NCBI GenBank assembly: GCA_946411205.1
Contig: CAMKDG010000016.1
Location: 1-40,138 of the forward strand
DNA: 40,138 nucleotides
DNA from: an uncultured Desulfotomaculum sp.
GTDB taxonomy: Bacteria > Bacillota > Desulfotomaculia > Desulfotomaculales > Desulfotomaculaceae
Direction of reading: 5' to 3'
A program made the position numbers and the translations under genes. How positions within the stretch are numbered: the first letter of the stretch is position 1; each line of letters begins with the position of its first letter. This document shows positions 1 to 6,983 of this stretch, piece after piece. The notes under the pieces were generated by a model. The model worked only from the letters and a program-made list of their open reading frames with translations. It had not been told where the DNA came from and did no database searches.

Positions 1-46
1 CTTGCCAAGGCGAGGGTCGCGAGTTCGAATCTCGTCTTCCGCTCCA
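1..46 (+). tRNA. tRNA-Gly (GCC), 5' part cut by the window edge
   Basis: The 46 bases are identical to the 3' part of the complete tRNA-Gly at 1372-1446, from the anticodon loop (anticodon GCC at 4-6) through the T arm, acceptor strand and encoded CCA. The 5' half lies outside the window, so this is truncated by the window and not a broken gene. Confidence 0.9.
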
Positions 47-89
47 TTTGTATTCCCCGAATGGTATAGTCTAGAGTCGATGGATATTT

Positions 90-136
90 AAGGCGAGGGT
101 CGTCGAGCTCGAAGCCCCTCCCCGTCTTCCACTTCA
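90..136 (+). pseudogene. decayed 3' half of a tRNA-Gly copy
   Basis: This stretch aligns to the 3' half of the tRNA-Gly just upstream. It shares the run around 90-102, a damaged T arm at 103-115, the CGTCTTCC run at 123-130, an ACTTCA end in place of GCTCCA, and the same downstream TTTGTATT that follows the intact copy at 47. The D arm and 5' acceptor strand are absent and the T loop is mutated, so it cannot fold as a tRNA. It looks like the relic of a tandem duplication with part of the trailer included. Confidence 0.65.
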
Positions 137-155
137 TTTGTATTTCCAACGTTTT

Positions 156-230
156 GGCGGCATAGCCAAGTGGTAAGGCAGAGGACTGCAAATCCTCCAT
201 TCCCCAGTTCAAATCTGGGTGCCGCCTCCA
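156..230 (+). tRNA. tRNA-Cys (GCA)
   Basis: A 75-nt cloverleaf. The acceptor GGCGGCA pairs with TGCCGCC, the anticodon GCA sits in a seven-base loop, a normal T arm follows and CCA is encoded at 228-230. A terminator begins 15 nt downstream, so this is the last gene of the upstream tRNA transcript. Confidence 0.95.
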
Positions 231-244
231 ACTACTAAGTAATT

Positions 245-273
245 AACCACCTGCGAAGGTGGTTTTTGTTTTT
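245..273 (+). terminator. intrinsic terminator after tRNA-Cys
   Basis: The 8-bp stem 245-252/257-264 has a GCGA loop and runs into a T-rich tail (263-273). It closes the tRNA-Gly/tRNA-Cys transcript. Confidence 0.85.
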
Positions 274-300
274 CCTGAAAGAGAGTAGTATTATTGCGTT

Positions 301-335
301 AAAGAAACTCGGTGAGGTCGTCACCGAGTTTCTTT
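301..335 (-). terminator. terminator of the minus-strand gene ending at 334, probably bidirectional
   Basis: A perfect 15-bp inverted repeat, 301-315/321-335, with a 5-nt loop. The distal arm is A/T-rich on both strands, which can act as the U-tract in either direction. It overlaps the stop codon of the minus-strand gene. Confidence 0.75.
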
Positions 336-969
336 AACGCTTTTTTTTCTTAGTAGGTTTATTCTTTTGGCTGATAATTCTTGGTTGATTAAAAACCTCT
401 TCTGAATAGGTGGGTGCAGCGGCCAGCACAGACTCGTTAAGTTCTTCTAAGACCTTCGTTACAAGCTTTTTACGCTCAGAATTTTCTATCATATCGATGG
501 TGGAATGAATAACCGGTAAAGATGTTGTAGTTTTTTGCTTACGTATATCTTGCACCGGAGCAATATTTTGTTGTGTTTCTTGCACTAGGGTCTCCTCCTG
601 ATCAGCGGAGAACGTGTTTTTACTAATGGTAGAGTAATTGGCTAGGGTAAGGGAGGCAATTTGTGCATTTAGCAAAGAGGCCTGCGCCAGAGTATCTTCC
701 AGGGCTAGAACTTCCTCGGGAGTTCCTTCCACTCCAAGAGCCTTAATGGCATCTTCTTTCATTAACTTAACCCACTCAGCCACCACATCTAGACCTTCTT
801 GCAGTTCCTTAAAACTAGAGCGGATTTGGTCACCAAGTATTTTTTCAATTTCTTCTTGCCGAATGGAAAGGTTTAAAACCTCATTGCGTTCAAATTTTGT
901 CAATGATGATAAGGGCTTGTCTAGGCGGTTTATCCTGAGAACAATATCACGATATTCTTTAAACAGCAT
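334..969 (-). CDS. unknown cytoplasmic protein, predicted coiled/helical
   Basis: A 211-residue protein I do not recognise. It has no signal peptide or membrane segment. The N-terminal ~95 residues are rich in charged heptad-like stretches (roughly 30-70 and 75-95) suggesting helix or coiled coil. The middle (about 115-145) is Gln/Thr-rich and probably disordered, a short helical stretch follows (about 155-185), and the tail is very basic, ending in a run of Lys and Arg. The basic tail could contact nucleic acid or membrane, but that is only inference. It is a single gene between tRNA clusters, transcribed against them and ending in a strong hairpin. No cysteine is present. Confidence 0.7.
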   Translation of the reverse strand: MLFKEYRDIVLRINRLDKPLSSLTKFERNEVLNLSIRQEEIEKILGDQIRSSFKELQEGLDVVAEWVKLMKEDAIKALGVEGTPEEVLALEDTLAQASLLNAQIASLTLANYSTISKNTFSADQEETLVQETQQNIAPVQDIRKQKTTTSLPVIHSTIDMIENSERKKLVTKVLEELNESVLAAAPTYSEEVFNQPRIISQKNKPTKKKKR

Positions 970-1154
970 GAAATAGATACCCCCTATGTTGTTTTAAAGA
1001 AATATTCGCCAACCAACAGGAAAATCCTTCCAATTAACAAAAATAAGTAAATATTTTCCATATAAAAGTTATTTTCTTTATAGCTCATCCTTTTATACTG
1101 CTTAAAGACATGGTATACTCCAATCATCAAAGATTAGTACAATTAGGAAAGGGA

Positions 1155-1286
1155 GTGGTCACTCTGGAAGCCATGTTACAATTCTACAGCAGTCTTTCCC
1201 AATCAGAAATGTTCTTACTGTTTCTTGGTGTAACAATCGCCTTGGCTTTAATGATTATTGGTTTTAAGCGGAAATACAGTGACTAA
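1155..1286 (+). CDS. 43-residue single-pass membrane peptide
   Basis: An open frame of 44 codons from GTG at 1155. An AGGA at 1145-1148 lies 6 nt ahead; an in-frame ATG at 1173 is the alternative start. The peptide has an amphipathic N-terminus, one hydrophobic segment at about residues 20-36 (rich in Leu, Phe, Ile, Ala) and a positively charged end with Lys, Arg, Lys just after the segment, giving a typical inside-positive topology. It lies directly upstream of the tRNA-Gly promoter. I do not recognise a family. A TATACT at 1114-1119 could be its -10 box, without a good -35. Confidence 0.5.
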   Translation: MVTLEAMLQFYSSLSQSEMFLLFLGVTIALALMIIGFKRKYSD

Positions 1287-1316
1287 ATTATTGATCCAAT
1301 AACTACAACTTGGATG

Positions 1317-1346
1317 TTGACTTGTCCAGTCAAATTATGCTATATT
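1317..1346 (+). promoter_or_regulatory. promoter of the tRNA-Gly/tRNA-Asp transcript
   Basis: TTGACT at 1317-1322, an 18-bp spacer and TATATT at 1341-1346 form a near-consensus housekeeping promoter. The predicted start is about 20 nt before tRNA-Gly. Confidence 0.85.
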
Positions 1347-1371
1347 AATACTCGTCGGTGCGAAATGATAT

Positions 1372-1446
1372 GCGGAAGTGGCTCAGTGGTAGAGCATCGC
1401 CTTGCCAAGGCGAGGGTCGCGAGTTCGAATCTCGTCTTCCGCTCCA
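1372..1446 (+). tRNA. tRNA-Gly (GCC)
   Basis: A 75-nt cloverleaf with acceptor GCGGAAG/CTTCCGC, anticodon GCC at 1404-1406 and encoded CCA at 1444-1446. It is the same isoacceptor as the partial copy at the left edge, so the locus carries at least two intact-looking copies and one relic. Confidence 0.96.
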
Positions 1447-1467
1447 ATTTCTTTTTAGTTAATTTTT

Positions 1468-1544
1468 GGAGCTGTGGTGTAGTGGCCTAACATGCCTGCC
1501 TGTCACGCAGGAGAACGCGGGTTCGACTCCCGTCAGCTCCGCCA
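1468..1544 (+). tRNA. tRNA-Asp (GTC)
   Basis: A 77-nt cloverleaf with acceptor GGAGCTG/CAGCTCC, anticodon GTC at 1502-1504 and encoded CCA. It follows tRNA-Gly by 21 nt and is probably cotranscribed with it. Confidence 0.96.
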
Positions 1545-1564
1545 TTTAGTAAACTATTTGATAG

Positions 1565-1594
1565 TTGACAAGAATGGCAGAAGGTTGTTATACT
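1565..1594 (+). promoter_or_regulatory. promoter of tRNA-Leu
   Basis: A perfect TTGACA at 1565-1570, an 18-bp spacer and TATACT at 1589-1594, 22 nt before the tRNA. tRNA-Leu therefore has its own strong promoter besides possible readthrough from tRNA-Asp. Confidence 0.85.
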
Positions 1595-1616
1595 AAACAA
1601 GCTAAATATGTCATAC

Positions 1617-1703
1617 GCCCGGGTGGCGGAATAGGCAGACGCACAGGACTTAAAATCCTGCGGTTTCACGACCGTGCCGGTTCGACCCCGGCTCCGGGCA
1701 CCA
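1617..1703 (+). tRNA. tRNA-Leu (TAA)
   Basis: An 87-nt class II tRNA with a long variable arm, anticodon TAA at 1651-1653 within a seven-base loop flanked by CAGGA/TCCTG, and encoded CCA at 1701-1703. The acceptor closes with one G-U pair. Confidence 0.96.
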
Positions 1704-1707
1704 AAAT

Positions 1708-1745
1708 AAAGGCTTTCAGAGTAACCCTCTGGAAGCCTTTTAAAT
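1708..1745 (+). terminator. terminator of tRNA-Leu
   Basis: The 14-bp stem 1708-1721/1727-1740, with one G-U pair and a 5-nt loop, is followed by TAAATTAGTTT. Confidence 0.8.
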
Positions 1746-1912
1746 TAGTTTGACACTGACCAGCTTCGAAGGAAGGGGTCTATTTTTTTGACTACAGTAG
1801 CATGGAGATGTCTTGAATTGTGAAATCGTTTTTACCTCGACTCTGGGCAGTACGAATTTCAAGGGTTGATTTTATCTATCACCCTCAAGAAATGTCAAGA
1901 TAAGATACTCTG

Positions 1913-1956
1913 AAGCACAAGCAAGGCGCTTTGATAGTGACTTTGCTTGTGCTTTT
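1913..1956 (+). terminator. terminator-like hairpin with no recognised gene before it
   Basis: The perfect 12-bp stem 1913-1924/1943-1954 ends in a T run. The surrounding gene-free stretch 1746-2192 holds only a 27-codon frame (GTG 1820 to stop 1903) without a ribosome binding site, this hairpin and the stem-loop at 2095. I cannot say which transcript it ends. Confidence 0.6.
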
Positions 1957-2094
1957 ACCTTTATAAAATTCTTCCTTCTCCGAAAAAAGCGTAGTTATTT
2001 GAAACAGACGGCATCGTGCTTATTAGTGGAGTTGATCGCAAAACTGAGAAATCATTAATGGCTTTTCAAATCCAATAGCTTTGTGCCTGTATCG

Positions 2095-2118
2095 TCCGCA
2101 CGGCTGAAACCGTGCGGA
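2095..2118 (+). repeat. perfect 9-bp stem-loop upstream of the ferritin-like gene
   Basis: TCCGCACGG at 2095-2103 pairs with CCGTGCGGA at 2110-2118 over a 6-nt loop, and no T-tract follows. It is about 75 nt before the ferritin-like start and more GC-rich than the surroundings. It could be a leader structure or a protein-binding palindrome. Confidence 0.5.
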
Positions 2119-2192
2119 ATGGTGGTTCTGTCATAATATCCTGTCTTCACCAATAAACTTACAATATGGGTATCACGGAAAGGAGAATGCGC

Positions 2193-2708
2193 ATGAATGA
2201 TAAGCAAACTATGGGGTGTAACTACAAGGTAGATGCGCCATACCCGCCGGTGCGAGTGGCGGGTCTAAATCCCGTTTATGCCTGTGAGATGCTTAGTAAC
2301 ATGGCTGAAGTTGTTTCCGAAATGAGTGATGTCACTCGGTATTTTTACATCGCCGTTGTGACGAAGCCGCAATATAGTTGGATTTCAACATGTTTCCACC
2401 ATATTAGCATCGTTGAAATGCACCACCTCAATATATTTGCCGAGCTGGCACTGCTGCTTGGAGCGGATCCGCGGCTTTGGAGTTGCCAAGAGTGCACACC
2501 CTGGTGGTCACCCTCGTTTATCGGTTATCCACGCGAGTTACGCGCACTAATCGCCGAATCAATTAAAGCGGAGGAGGCGGCCATCAGCAAGTATTCCAGG
2601 CAGGCGAATACCATTTGCGATATGAACATCGTGGCAATCTTACATCGCATCATACGCGACGAGGAACGCCACCTGCAGATTTTCAACGAGATATATCAGC
2701 AGATATAA
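2193..2708 (+). CDS. ferritin-like diiron-fold protein
   Basis: A 171-residue protein of the ferritin-like four-helix-bundle type, close to small rubrerythrin/bacterioferritin-like proteins of Clostridia. The conserved carboxylate and histidine positions are visible: Glu43 in helix 1, Glu75 with His77-His78 (EMHH) in helix 2, Glu127/Glu128 in helix 3 and a DEERH at 156-160 in helix 4. It lacks a rubredoxin domain. A role in iron binding or peroxide/oxygen scavenging is inferred from the fold. Start: an in-frame ATG exists at 2166, but AGGAG at 2181-2185 is 7 nt before the ATG at 2193, so 2193 is preferred. It has three extra cysteines (98, 101 and 142) of unknown meaning. Confidence 0.8.
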   Translation: MNDKQTMGCNYKVDAPYPPVRVAGLNPVYACEMLSNMAEVVSEMSDVTRYFYIAVVTKPQYSWISTCFHHISIVEMHHLNIFAELALLLGADPRLWSCQECTPWWSPSFIGYPRELRALIAESIKAEEAAISKYSRQANTICDMNIVAILHRIIRDEERHLQIFNEIYQQI

Positions 2709-2775
2709 GGGGTTTTAAAAGAAGCAGGACCGTGCTTTGTTAATTGCGCCTTTCATCTTACTAAATGCGTAACTG

Positions 2776-3483
2776 TCAGAGGTTTGGGTTGTATTTTTCT
2801 TCTTTATAAAAACGGATACTTTGTAACGCAATAATACAGGCTACCAACCATACTCCACCTGCTGCATATCCTGCCAAAACATCACTTGGGTAATGAACAC
2901 CTAAATAGATACGACTGAGACCTACTGCAAGAATCAGAAAAACAGATAGAACGGGTACATACCAGGATGATTTACCTTGTTCTCTAAAATTTAACCATAC
3001 TAAATAACCAATCATGCCGTAGAAGGTTGTTGATACCATAGCATGTCCACTGGGAAAACTATAACCGCTAACCTCTACCAGATGGTTTATATCTGGTCGT
3101 ACTCGACAGAAGACACTCTTAAGTAGATAATTTAGACAGCTTCCTCCAGCCAAACTGATGACCAGGATTACGGTTTCCCAGAAGTGCTTTAAACGAAATA
3201 GTAAATACCAGCCCAAGATCAGGAGCAAGGCAATTTCAAAATAGGCCGAACCAATTTGGGTTACCCCAATAAAAAAACTGGTTAACTTGACACTAGCAAA
3301 ACTTTGAATAAAGGAAGTAATGGACGTATCAAATAAAATAAGTTCATCCTTAAGTAGTTTTGAGGTCAACTTCCCGAACAGGGTCAATAAAATAGCCCCT
3401 GCAGCGAGGCCCCAAATGATGTGCAGAGAAAATTTACTGAGAGGAGAACGTAAAACCGAATTTATGATTCTCATTAGCTTCAC
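2776..3483 (-). CDS. PAP2-family membrane phosphatase
   Basis: A 235-residue polytopic protein of the type 2 phosphatidic acid phosphatase superfamily, which hydrolyses lipid phosphates such as undecaprenyl pyrophosphate or phosphatidylglycerophosphate at the membrane. All three signature blocks are present: K122 to R129-P130, S145-G146-H147 (inside FPSGH) and S190-R191 to H197 and D201. About six hydrophobic segments are visible (roughly 22-38, 66-90, 104-120, 148-165, 176-190, 203-220). The GTG start at 3483 has AGGTGG nearby; an ATG three codons downstream (3474) with AGGTGA ahead is an equal alternative. It is monocistronic, convergent with the ferritin-like gene. The substrate cannot be told from sequence. 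Confidence 0.88.
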   Translation of the reverse strand: MKLMRIINSVLRSPLSKFSLHIIWGLAAGAILLTLFGKLTSKLLKDELILFDTSITSFIQSFASVKLTSFFIGVTQIGSAYFEIALLLILGWYLLFRLKHFWETVILVISLAGGSCLNYLLKSVFCRVRPDINHLVEVSGYSFPSGHAMVSTTFYGMIGYLVWLNFREQGKSSWYVPVLSVFLILAVGLSRIYLGVHYPSDVLAGYAAGGVWLVACIIALQSIRFYKEEKYNPNL

Positions 3484-3820
3484 CTAACCACCTTTAAGAA
3501 TAAATGTTACAGACTTAACGTCTGAATAGCGTCTAGCTATTTTTTTGATATCTTTTATGACAGTAGTATGTTACAAATCCAATCATCAGAACGCTGACAA
3601 CAATATTACAAAATTATAAAGGCCAAAGATTTAGATATTCTTAGAAAAAGATTAAAATTAGTAAAAAATTTTGTTACACACCTTTTATGGAATAATGAAG
3701 ATGATTTTTATTAGGACAGGGACAAACTAAAGTTTGGGAGGTGATAAAGTAAGGTCGCATGGAGGTACTGCTGGTAGAGTAAAAGGAAGTCTTGAATGAT
3801 CAAACATTTTCAATAAAAAG

Positions 3821-3850
3821 GCAGCAAACCTCCATTGGGCTGCTGCTTTT
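3821..3850 (+). terminator. plus-strand hairpin with short T tail
   Basis: GCAGC(A) at 3821-3826 pairs with (T)GCTGC at 3841-3846, followed by TTTT. It lies in the gene-free stretch 3484-3923, and no plus-strand gene precedes it. That stretch also holds a ribosome-binding-site-like GGAGGTG near 3737 with no start codon at suitable spacing, and otherwise nothing I can name. Confidence 0.45.
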
Positions 3851-3923
3851 AGAGTTTCGGTCAATCAACTGAAAGGTGGTCTTTTTTCATAAAGAAAGAT
3901 GCCTTAACTATCTTAATGAATGT

Positions 3924-4379
3924 TTAAAGGAGGGATTTGAAAGAATGCCGGATCACATCGCCACGGCTGATGATACCAACTAGTACCCCATTACGCTCAA
4001 CCGGTAGTTTTTTAATTTGTTTTTTTCCTAAAATAGCAGCAATATCTTCAATCTCTTCATCCCAGAAAACTTTAAAGACCTTGCCATCGACGATTTCCAT
4101 GACATTTAAATTCAAGAGCCTTTGTGCTCTTTCCTCAAACTCTTCATTGTCCCCTTTGACCACAGTAATATAAAAGATGGAATCAATGACTAGATTTTTA
4201 TGTTTTCCGATATAGCGCATAATATCCCCGTCACTTACATAGGCGACGATTTCGTTTTTTTCATTGACCACAGGAACGCCGCTGATGCGATGCTGAATAA
4301 ATTTTTCAATGACAGACCGTACAGTGTCACTTTCCTTAACTTTATAAACTTCGTTAATCATGATTTCATGAGCCTGCAT
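3924..4379 (-). CDS. tandem CBS-domain protein
   Basis: A 151-residue soluble protein made of two CBS motifs, about residues 3-55 and 98-150, joined by a longer than usual linker. Each ends in the typical S-D/R-G-D pattern (SDGDI near 50 and SRGDV near 140). CBS pairs (Bateman modules) bind adenosyl ligands such as AMP, ATP or SAM and act as energy sensors, either free-standing as here or fused to enzymes. The longest open frame starts at 4397, but GGAG ahead of the ATG at 4379 with 8-nt spacing points to 4379. No partner enzyme is adjacent, so the regulated target is unknown. Confidence 0.85.
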   Translation of the reverse strand: MQAHEIMINEVYKVKESDTVRSVIEKFIQHRISGVPVVNEKNEIVAYVSDGDIMRYIGKHKNLVIDSIFYITVVKGDNEEFEERAQRLLNLNVMEIVDGKVFKVFWDEEIEDIAAILGKKQIKKLPVERNGVLVGIISRGDVIRHSFKSLL

Positions 4380-4580
4380 GCATATCTCTCCTCTCATATC
4401 GGGTTTAAGCTAAAGAATCAGTTAGATAAAAATAATTTTCTATTTGTATCTTTTCCCAATATAGTTACAAAGCATATTATTGTATTGTACAATTACTTAC
4501 CCGTAATGTCTACATATTGCCCCGTTTAATAAAGTAGTTCTGATTTTAGATTAATTATAACCGATAACAGAAATGAATGT

Positions 4581-4603
4581 AAAAGCCGATCCAGAGGATC
4601 GGC
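4581..4603 (-). terminator. terminator of the small gene at 4607-4786
   Basis: GCCGATCC at 4585-4592 pairs with GGATCGGC at 4596-4603 over a 3-nt loop. Read on the minus strand it runs into TTTT. Confidence 0.8.
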
Positions 4604-4606
4604 GAA

Positions 4607-4786
4607 TTACTGGAGGGTTTTCTTTTCTTTGCGTGAAGTCACACCCAGATCTTCTTCTAGTTTTACGAGCCTTGGGCTAACATCACCAGAAGCATCATCG
4701 GCAAATTGATCAAGTCTGGCTGGTTTGCTGGCGGGACGGTCTGGATATCTGGTGTTTGGGCTGTTGCTGGTTCCTCGACCTGACAT
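4607..4786 (-). CDS. 59-residue polar protein of unknown function
   Basis: A small hydrophilic protein starting at ATG 4786, with GGAGG at 4796-4800 ahead. A GTG at 4795 is open too but sits on the ribosome binding site. The N-terminal half is rich in Ser, Asn, Pro and Arg and looks disordered; the second half (about 28-50) is an acidic helix-like stretch, and the C-terminus is basic. It has no cysteine and no hydrophobic segment. It is followed closely by a good terminator, so it is a single-gene unit, divergent from the small Cys protein at 4857. I do not recognise the family. Confidence 0.7.
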   Translation of the reverse strand: MSGRGTSNSPNTRYPDRPASKPARLDQFADDASGDVSPRLVKLEEDLGVTSRKEKKTLQ

Positions 4787-4856
4787 AATAATCACCTCCA
4801 GCCTTATTATGCCCTTAAAGTGGTTGTCTAATTTGTTTGCGAGAGGAATATCCTAA

Positions 4857-5036
4857 ATGACCAATCAAAAACCGCTGTGCCCGAAGTGTAAGCACTTTTA
4901 TATTACCTGGGACAAGCAGTTTCCCAAGGGTTGCAGAGCATACCGTATAAAATCAAAATATCCACCATCCCTGGAGGTATTGAGAGCAACAGGAAAGGGC
5001 TGTTTAGTTTTTATTAGGAAGAGTCAGCTTAAATAA
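4857..5036 (+). CDS. 59-residue four-cysteine protein, putative metal-binding
   Basis: A short gene with GAGAGGA at 4841-4847, 9 nt before ATG 4857. The product starts with a CPKCKHF motif (Cys8 and Cys11), then a YITWD stretch, an FPKGC (Cys26) and a late KGC (Cys49). I recall this pattern (CxxC, then ITWD, FPxGC, and a final Cys) from short conserved bacterial proteins that are often left unnamed or mislabelled. The four cysteines may bind zinc or an Fe-S cluster, which is inference. The next gene, an MBL hydrolase, starts 96 nt downstream and may be cotranscribed. Confidence 0.75.
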   Translation: MTNQKPLCPKCKHFYITWDKQFPKGCRAYRIKSKYPPSLEVLRATGKGCLVFIRKSQLK

Positions 5037-5132
5037 TTTTGACTGGCAAAATAGATTCCATTTTCAATTTAGAGGAATCCTTGAGAGAAAGAGCCAATAG
5101 TAGAAGGAGAATAAAACGGGAGGCTTAGCCCA

Positions 5133-5924
5133 TTGAGATTTTGCACTCTTTCTTCGTGCAGTTATGCTAACAGTGTTGTTGTTCAAAATCATAATACCTG
5201 TATTTTGGTTGATTGTGGTTTAAGGAAACGAGATATCAAGCCCTTTCTAGATAAGGTAGGATTAACACCAAGCGATATTGATGCGGTTCTCGTGACTCAC
5301 TGCCATGTAGATCACTCGTACGGTCTAAATTACCTGCTGGCAGAAAAAGATATCCCCGTATATTCCACTACCGGTGTTTTAAAAGAACTATCTAGCGGGT
5401 ATACCTTTAAAAAGGCACCAAGCCTGATGCCTCTACATCAGGAGCGGGCAGAAACCATCAATACCATGAAGGTAACCCCCTTCAAACTTTCGCATGATGT
5501 TGAAACCATTGGATTTCTCCTAAGTGATGGCAGGGAAACCCTTGGTTATCTGACAGATACCGGCTTTGTTCCGGAAAGGTGCTTGGCAGCTTTTCAATCA
5601 GTTAACTATTTATACATAGAATCAAATCACGATGTGCAAATGTATCAAAGTTCTCGTAAACCCTATTTTGTCAAAAAACGGAACCTCGGGCCCCAGGGCC
5701 ATTTGTCTAACGATCAATGTCGTGAGGCGTTACATTTATTGGGGTTAAAAGAATGCGAACTGGTAGTATTGGCTCATCTAAGTGAAGAGGATAATCAACC
5801 AGACCTTGCTCTAGCTACCGCCAGGACAGGTTTAAGGGCAGATACCAAACTAGTGACTGCGCCCTCCCGTTCACCCGGTGAGTGGAGTAATGTAATACTA
5901 CAAAGAAGTAAAACCAATACGTAA
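5133..5924 (+). CDS. MBL-fold metallohydrolase (YycJ/WalJ-like)
   Basis: A 263-residue metallo-beta-lactamase-fold enzyme. The metal-binding motif appears as HCHVDH at about 56-61, followed by the later His (SHDVE near 120), the Asp of a TDTG motif near 140 and a C-terminal His (AHLSE near 216). This pattern matches the YycJ/WalJ group of dinuclear-metal hydrolases, some of which act on nucleic acids. Start: TTG at 5133 with GGGAGG at 5118-5123 and 9-nt spacing; there is no upstream ATG. The segment after about residue 230 is polar and not part of the fold. The gene is not next to walRK, so the name is only by similarity. Confidence 0.82.
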   Translation: MRFCTLSSCSYANSVVVQNHNTCILVDCGLRKRDIKPFLDKVGLTPSDIDAVLVTHCHVDHSYGLNYLLAEKDIPVYSTTGVLKELSSGYTFKKAPSLMPLHQERAETINTMKVTPFKLSHDVETIGFLLSDGRETLGYLTDTGFVPERCLAAFQSVNYLYIESNHDVQMYQSSRKPYFVKKRNLGPQGHLSNDQCREALHLLGLKECELVVLAHLSEEDNQPDLALATARTGLRADTKLVTAPSRSPGEWSNVILQRSKTNT

Positions 5925-5945
5925 GATGCCAATTCAATCAGCAAC

Positions 5946-5984
5946 AAAAAATCTAGCGGATGAAAAATATCCGCTAGATTTTTT
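5946..5984. terminator. bidirectional terminator between MBL gene and rubrerythrin
   Basis: A perfect 16-bp inverted repeat, 5946-5961/5969-5984, begins with an A run and ends with a T run. It serves both convergent genes. Confidence 0.9.
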
Positions 5985-6011
5985 GATTGAAGTAAGCTCA
6001 GCTGATTAATT

Positions 6012-6716
6012 TTATTTAAAGTAACGGTCCAACAAACCTTTAAATACTTTACCGTGTCTGGCTTCATCTTTGCACATTTCATGGACCGTATCATGAATGG
6101 CATCATAATTTAATTGCTTTGCTTTGGTGGCAATGTCTTTTTTCCCCTGACAGGCACCAAACTCGGCAGCCACCCTTAATTCAAGATTCTTTTTGGTATC
6201 TGCATGGACAACTTCACCCAGTAACTCGGCAAATTTGGCTGCGTGCTCTGCTTCTTCAAAGGCAATTCTTTTGTAAGCTTCAGCAATTTCAGGAAAACCT
6301 TCCCGATCTGCCTGGCGGCTCATGGCTAGATACATCCCCACTTCGGTGCATTCTCCAACAAAATTGGCTTTTAGACCTTCAATAATTTCAGAATCAATAC
6401 CTTGGGCAACACCAATTTTGTGTTCGTCGGCCCATTGCAGGGCACCTTCTTGTTTTTCATTAAATTTATCTGTAGGAGCATGGCAGAGGGGACAGCTTTC
6501 TGGTGCTTCATTACCTTCATACATATAGCCACAAACGGAGCAAACAAATTTCTTCATAGTAAGCGTTCCTTCTTTCATTTTGGTTTTATTTTTTTTAGCA
6601 CTCTTGGGGAGAATCTCTTCAAAGACCGAGTTGTCCAAAGCACATAAGGGGCAGACTGGGGGCAGGGCTTCACCTCTATGGACATAGCCACAGGCTTTAC
6701 ATCTCCATTTTGTCAT
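6012..6716 (-). CDS. reverse rubrerythrin with an additional N-terminal rubredoxin-like domain
   Basis: 234 residues with three domains. A first rubredoxin-like knuckle pair is at Cys6/Cys9 and Cys22/Cys25, a basic linker at 37-50, a second rubredoxin-like domain at Cys59/Cys62 and Cys75/Cys78, and a ferritin-like diiron domain at about 95-234 with ECTE, EEAEH and DEARH carboxylate/His motifs. Rubredoxin before the diiron domain is the 'reverse rubrerythrin' order known from clostridia, where such proteins reduce peroxide and oxygen with NADH-derived electrons. The usual form has one rubredoxin domain; this one has two. An internal in-frame ATG at 6557 (residue 54) has its own AAGGA 10 nt upstream and would yield the classic 181-residue protein, so two products are possible. 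Confidence 0.9.
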   Translation of the reverse strand: MTKWRCKACGYVHRGEALPPVCPLCALDNSVFEEILPKSAKKNKTKMKEGTLTMKKFVCSVCGYMYEGNEAPESCPLCHAPTDKFNEKQEGALQWADEHKIGVAQGIDSEIIEGLKANFVGECTEVGMYLAMSRQADREGFPEIAEAYKRIAFEEAEHAAKFAELLGEVVHADTKKNLELRVAAEFGACQGKKDIATKAKQLNYDAIHDTVHEMCKDEARHGKVFKGLLDRYFK

Positions 6717-6882
6717 CCTACGTCACCTCTTGTGAATGGATTGGAAACCAATTCGGTTATTGAAACTCATAATAACAGGACAATCTTGCAAAACCCTTAC
6801 GAAAAAGTTGACTAATTATTGAAATGTGATCACTACACTAAATCGGTAGCCTTACTCGTTTTAGGGTTTCGTTAGAGTAATC

Positions 6883-6897
6883 TTACAATAATCTTAA
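6883..6897. promoter_or_regulatory. possible PerR-like operator
   Basis: A 15-mer matches the PerR box TTATAATNATTATAA at 11 of 14 fixed positions. It lies in the divergent region between the reverse rubrerythrin and the mini-rubredoxin, genes of a kind that PerR controls in clostridia. No strong promoter was found touching it, so the call is tentative. Confidence 0.3.
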
Positions 6898-6983
6898 TTT
6901 GCTAGGAGCAGGATACTATTTGAGTGGTAATTATGTTTAAATAGTGTCAGCTAAAAAAATTTAGGAAAGAGGTGCAGCAATAT

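Noticed and set aside
1820-1903. 27-codon frame before the terminator at 1913
   Set aside because: GTG start without a ribosome binding site, and no recognisable sequence.
3740-3798. Short frame reading through 3745-3797 after GGAGGTG
   Set aside because: No ATG, GTG or TTG at proper distance; only GTA or ATA near the expected place. The other frames give peptides of 6-7 residues.
6826-6838. TGTGATCAC palindrome upstream of the rubrerythrin as another CRP/FNR site
   Set aside because: The half-sites touch with no 6-bp spacer, so it does not fit the pattern at asrA and sat.
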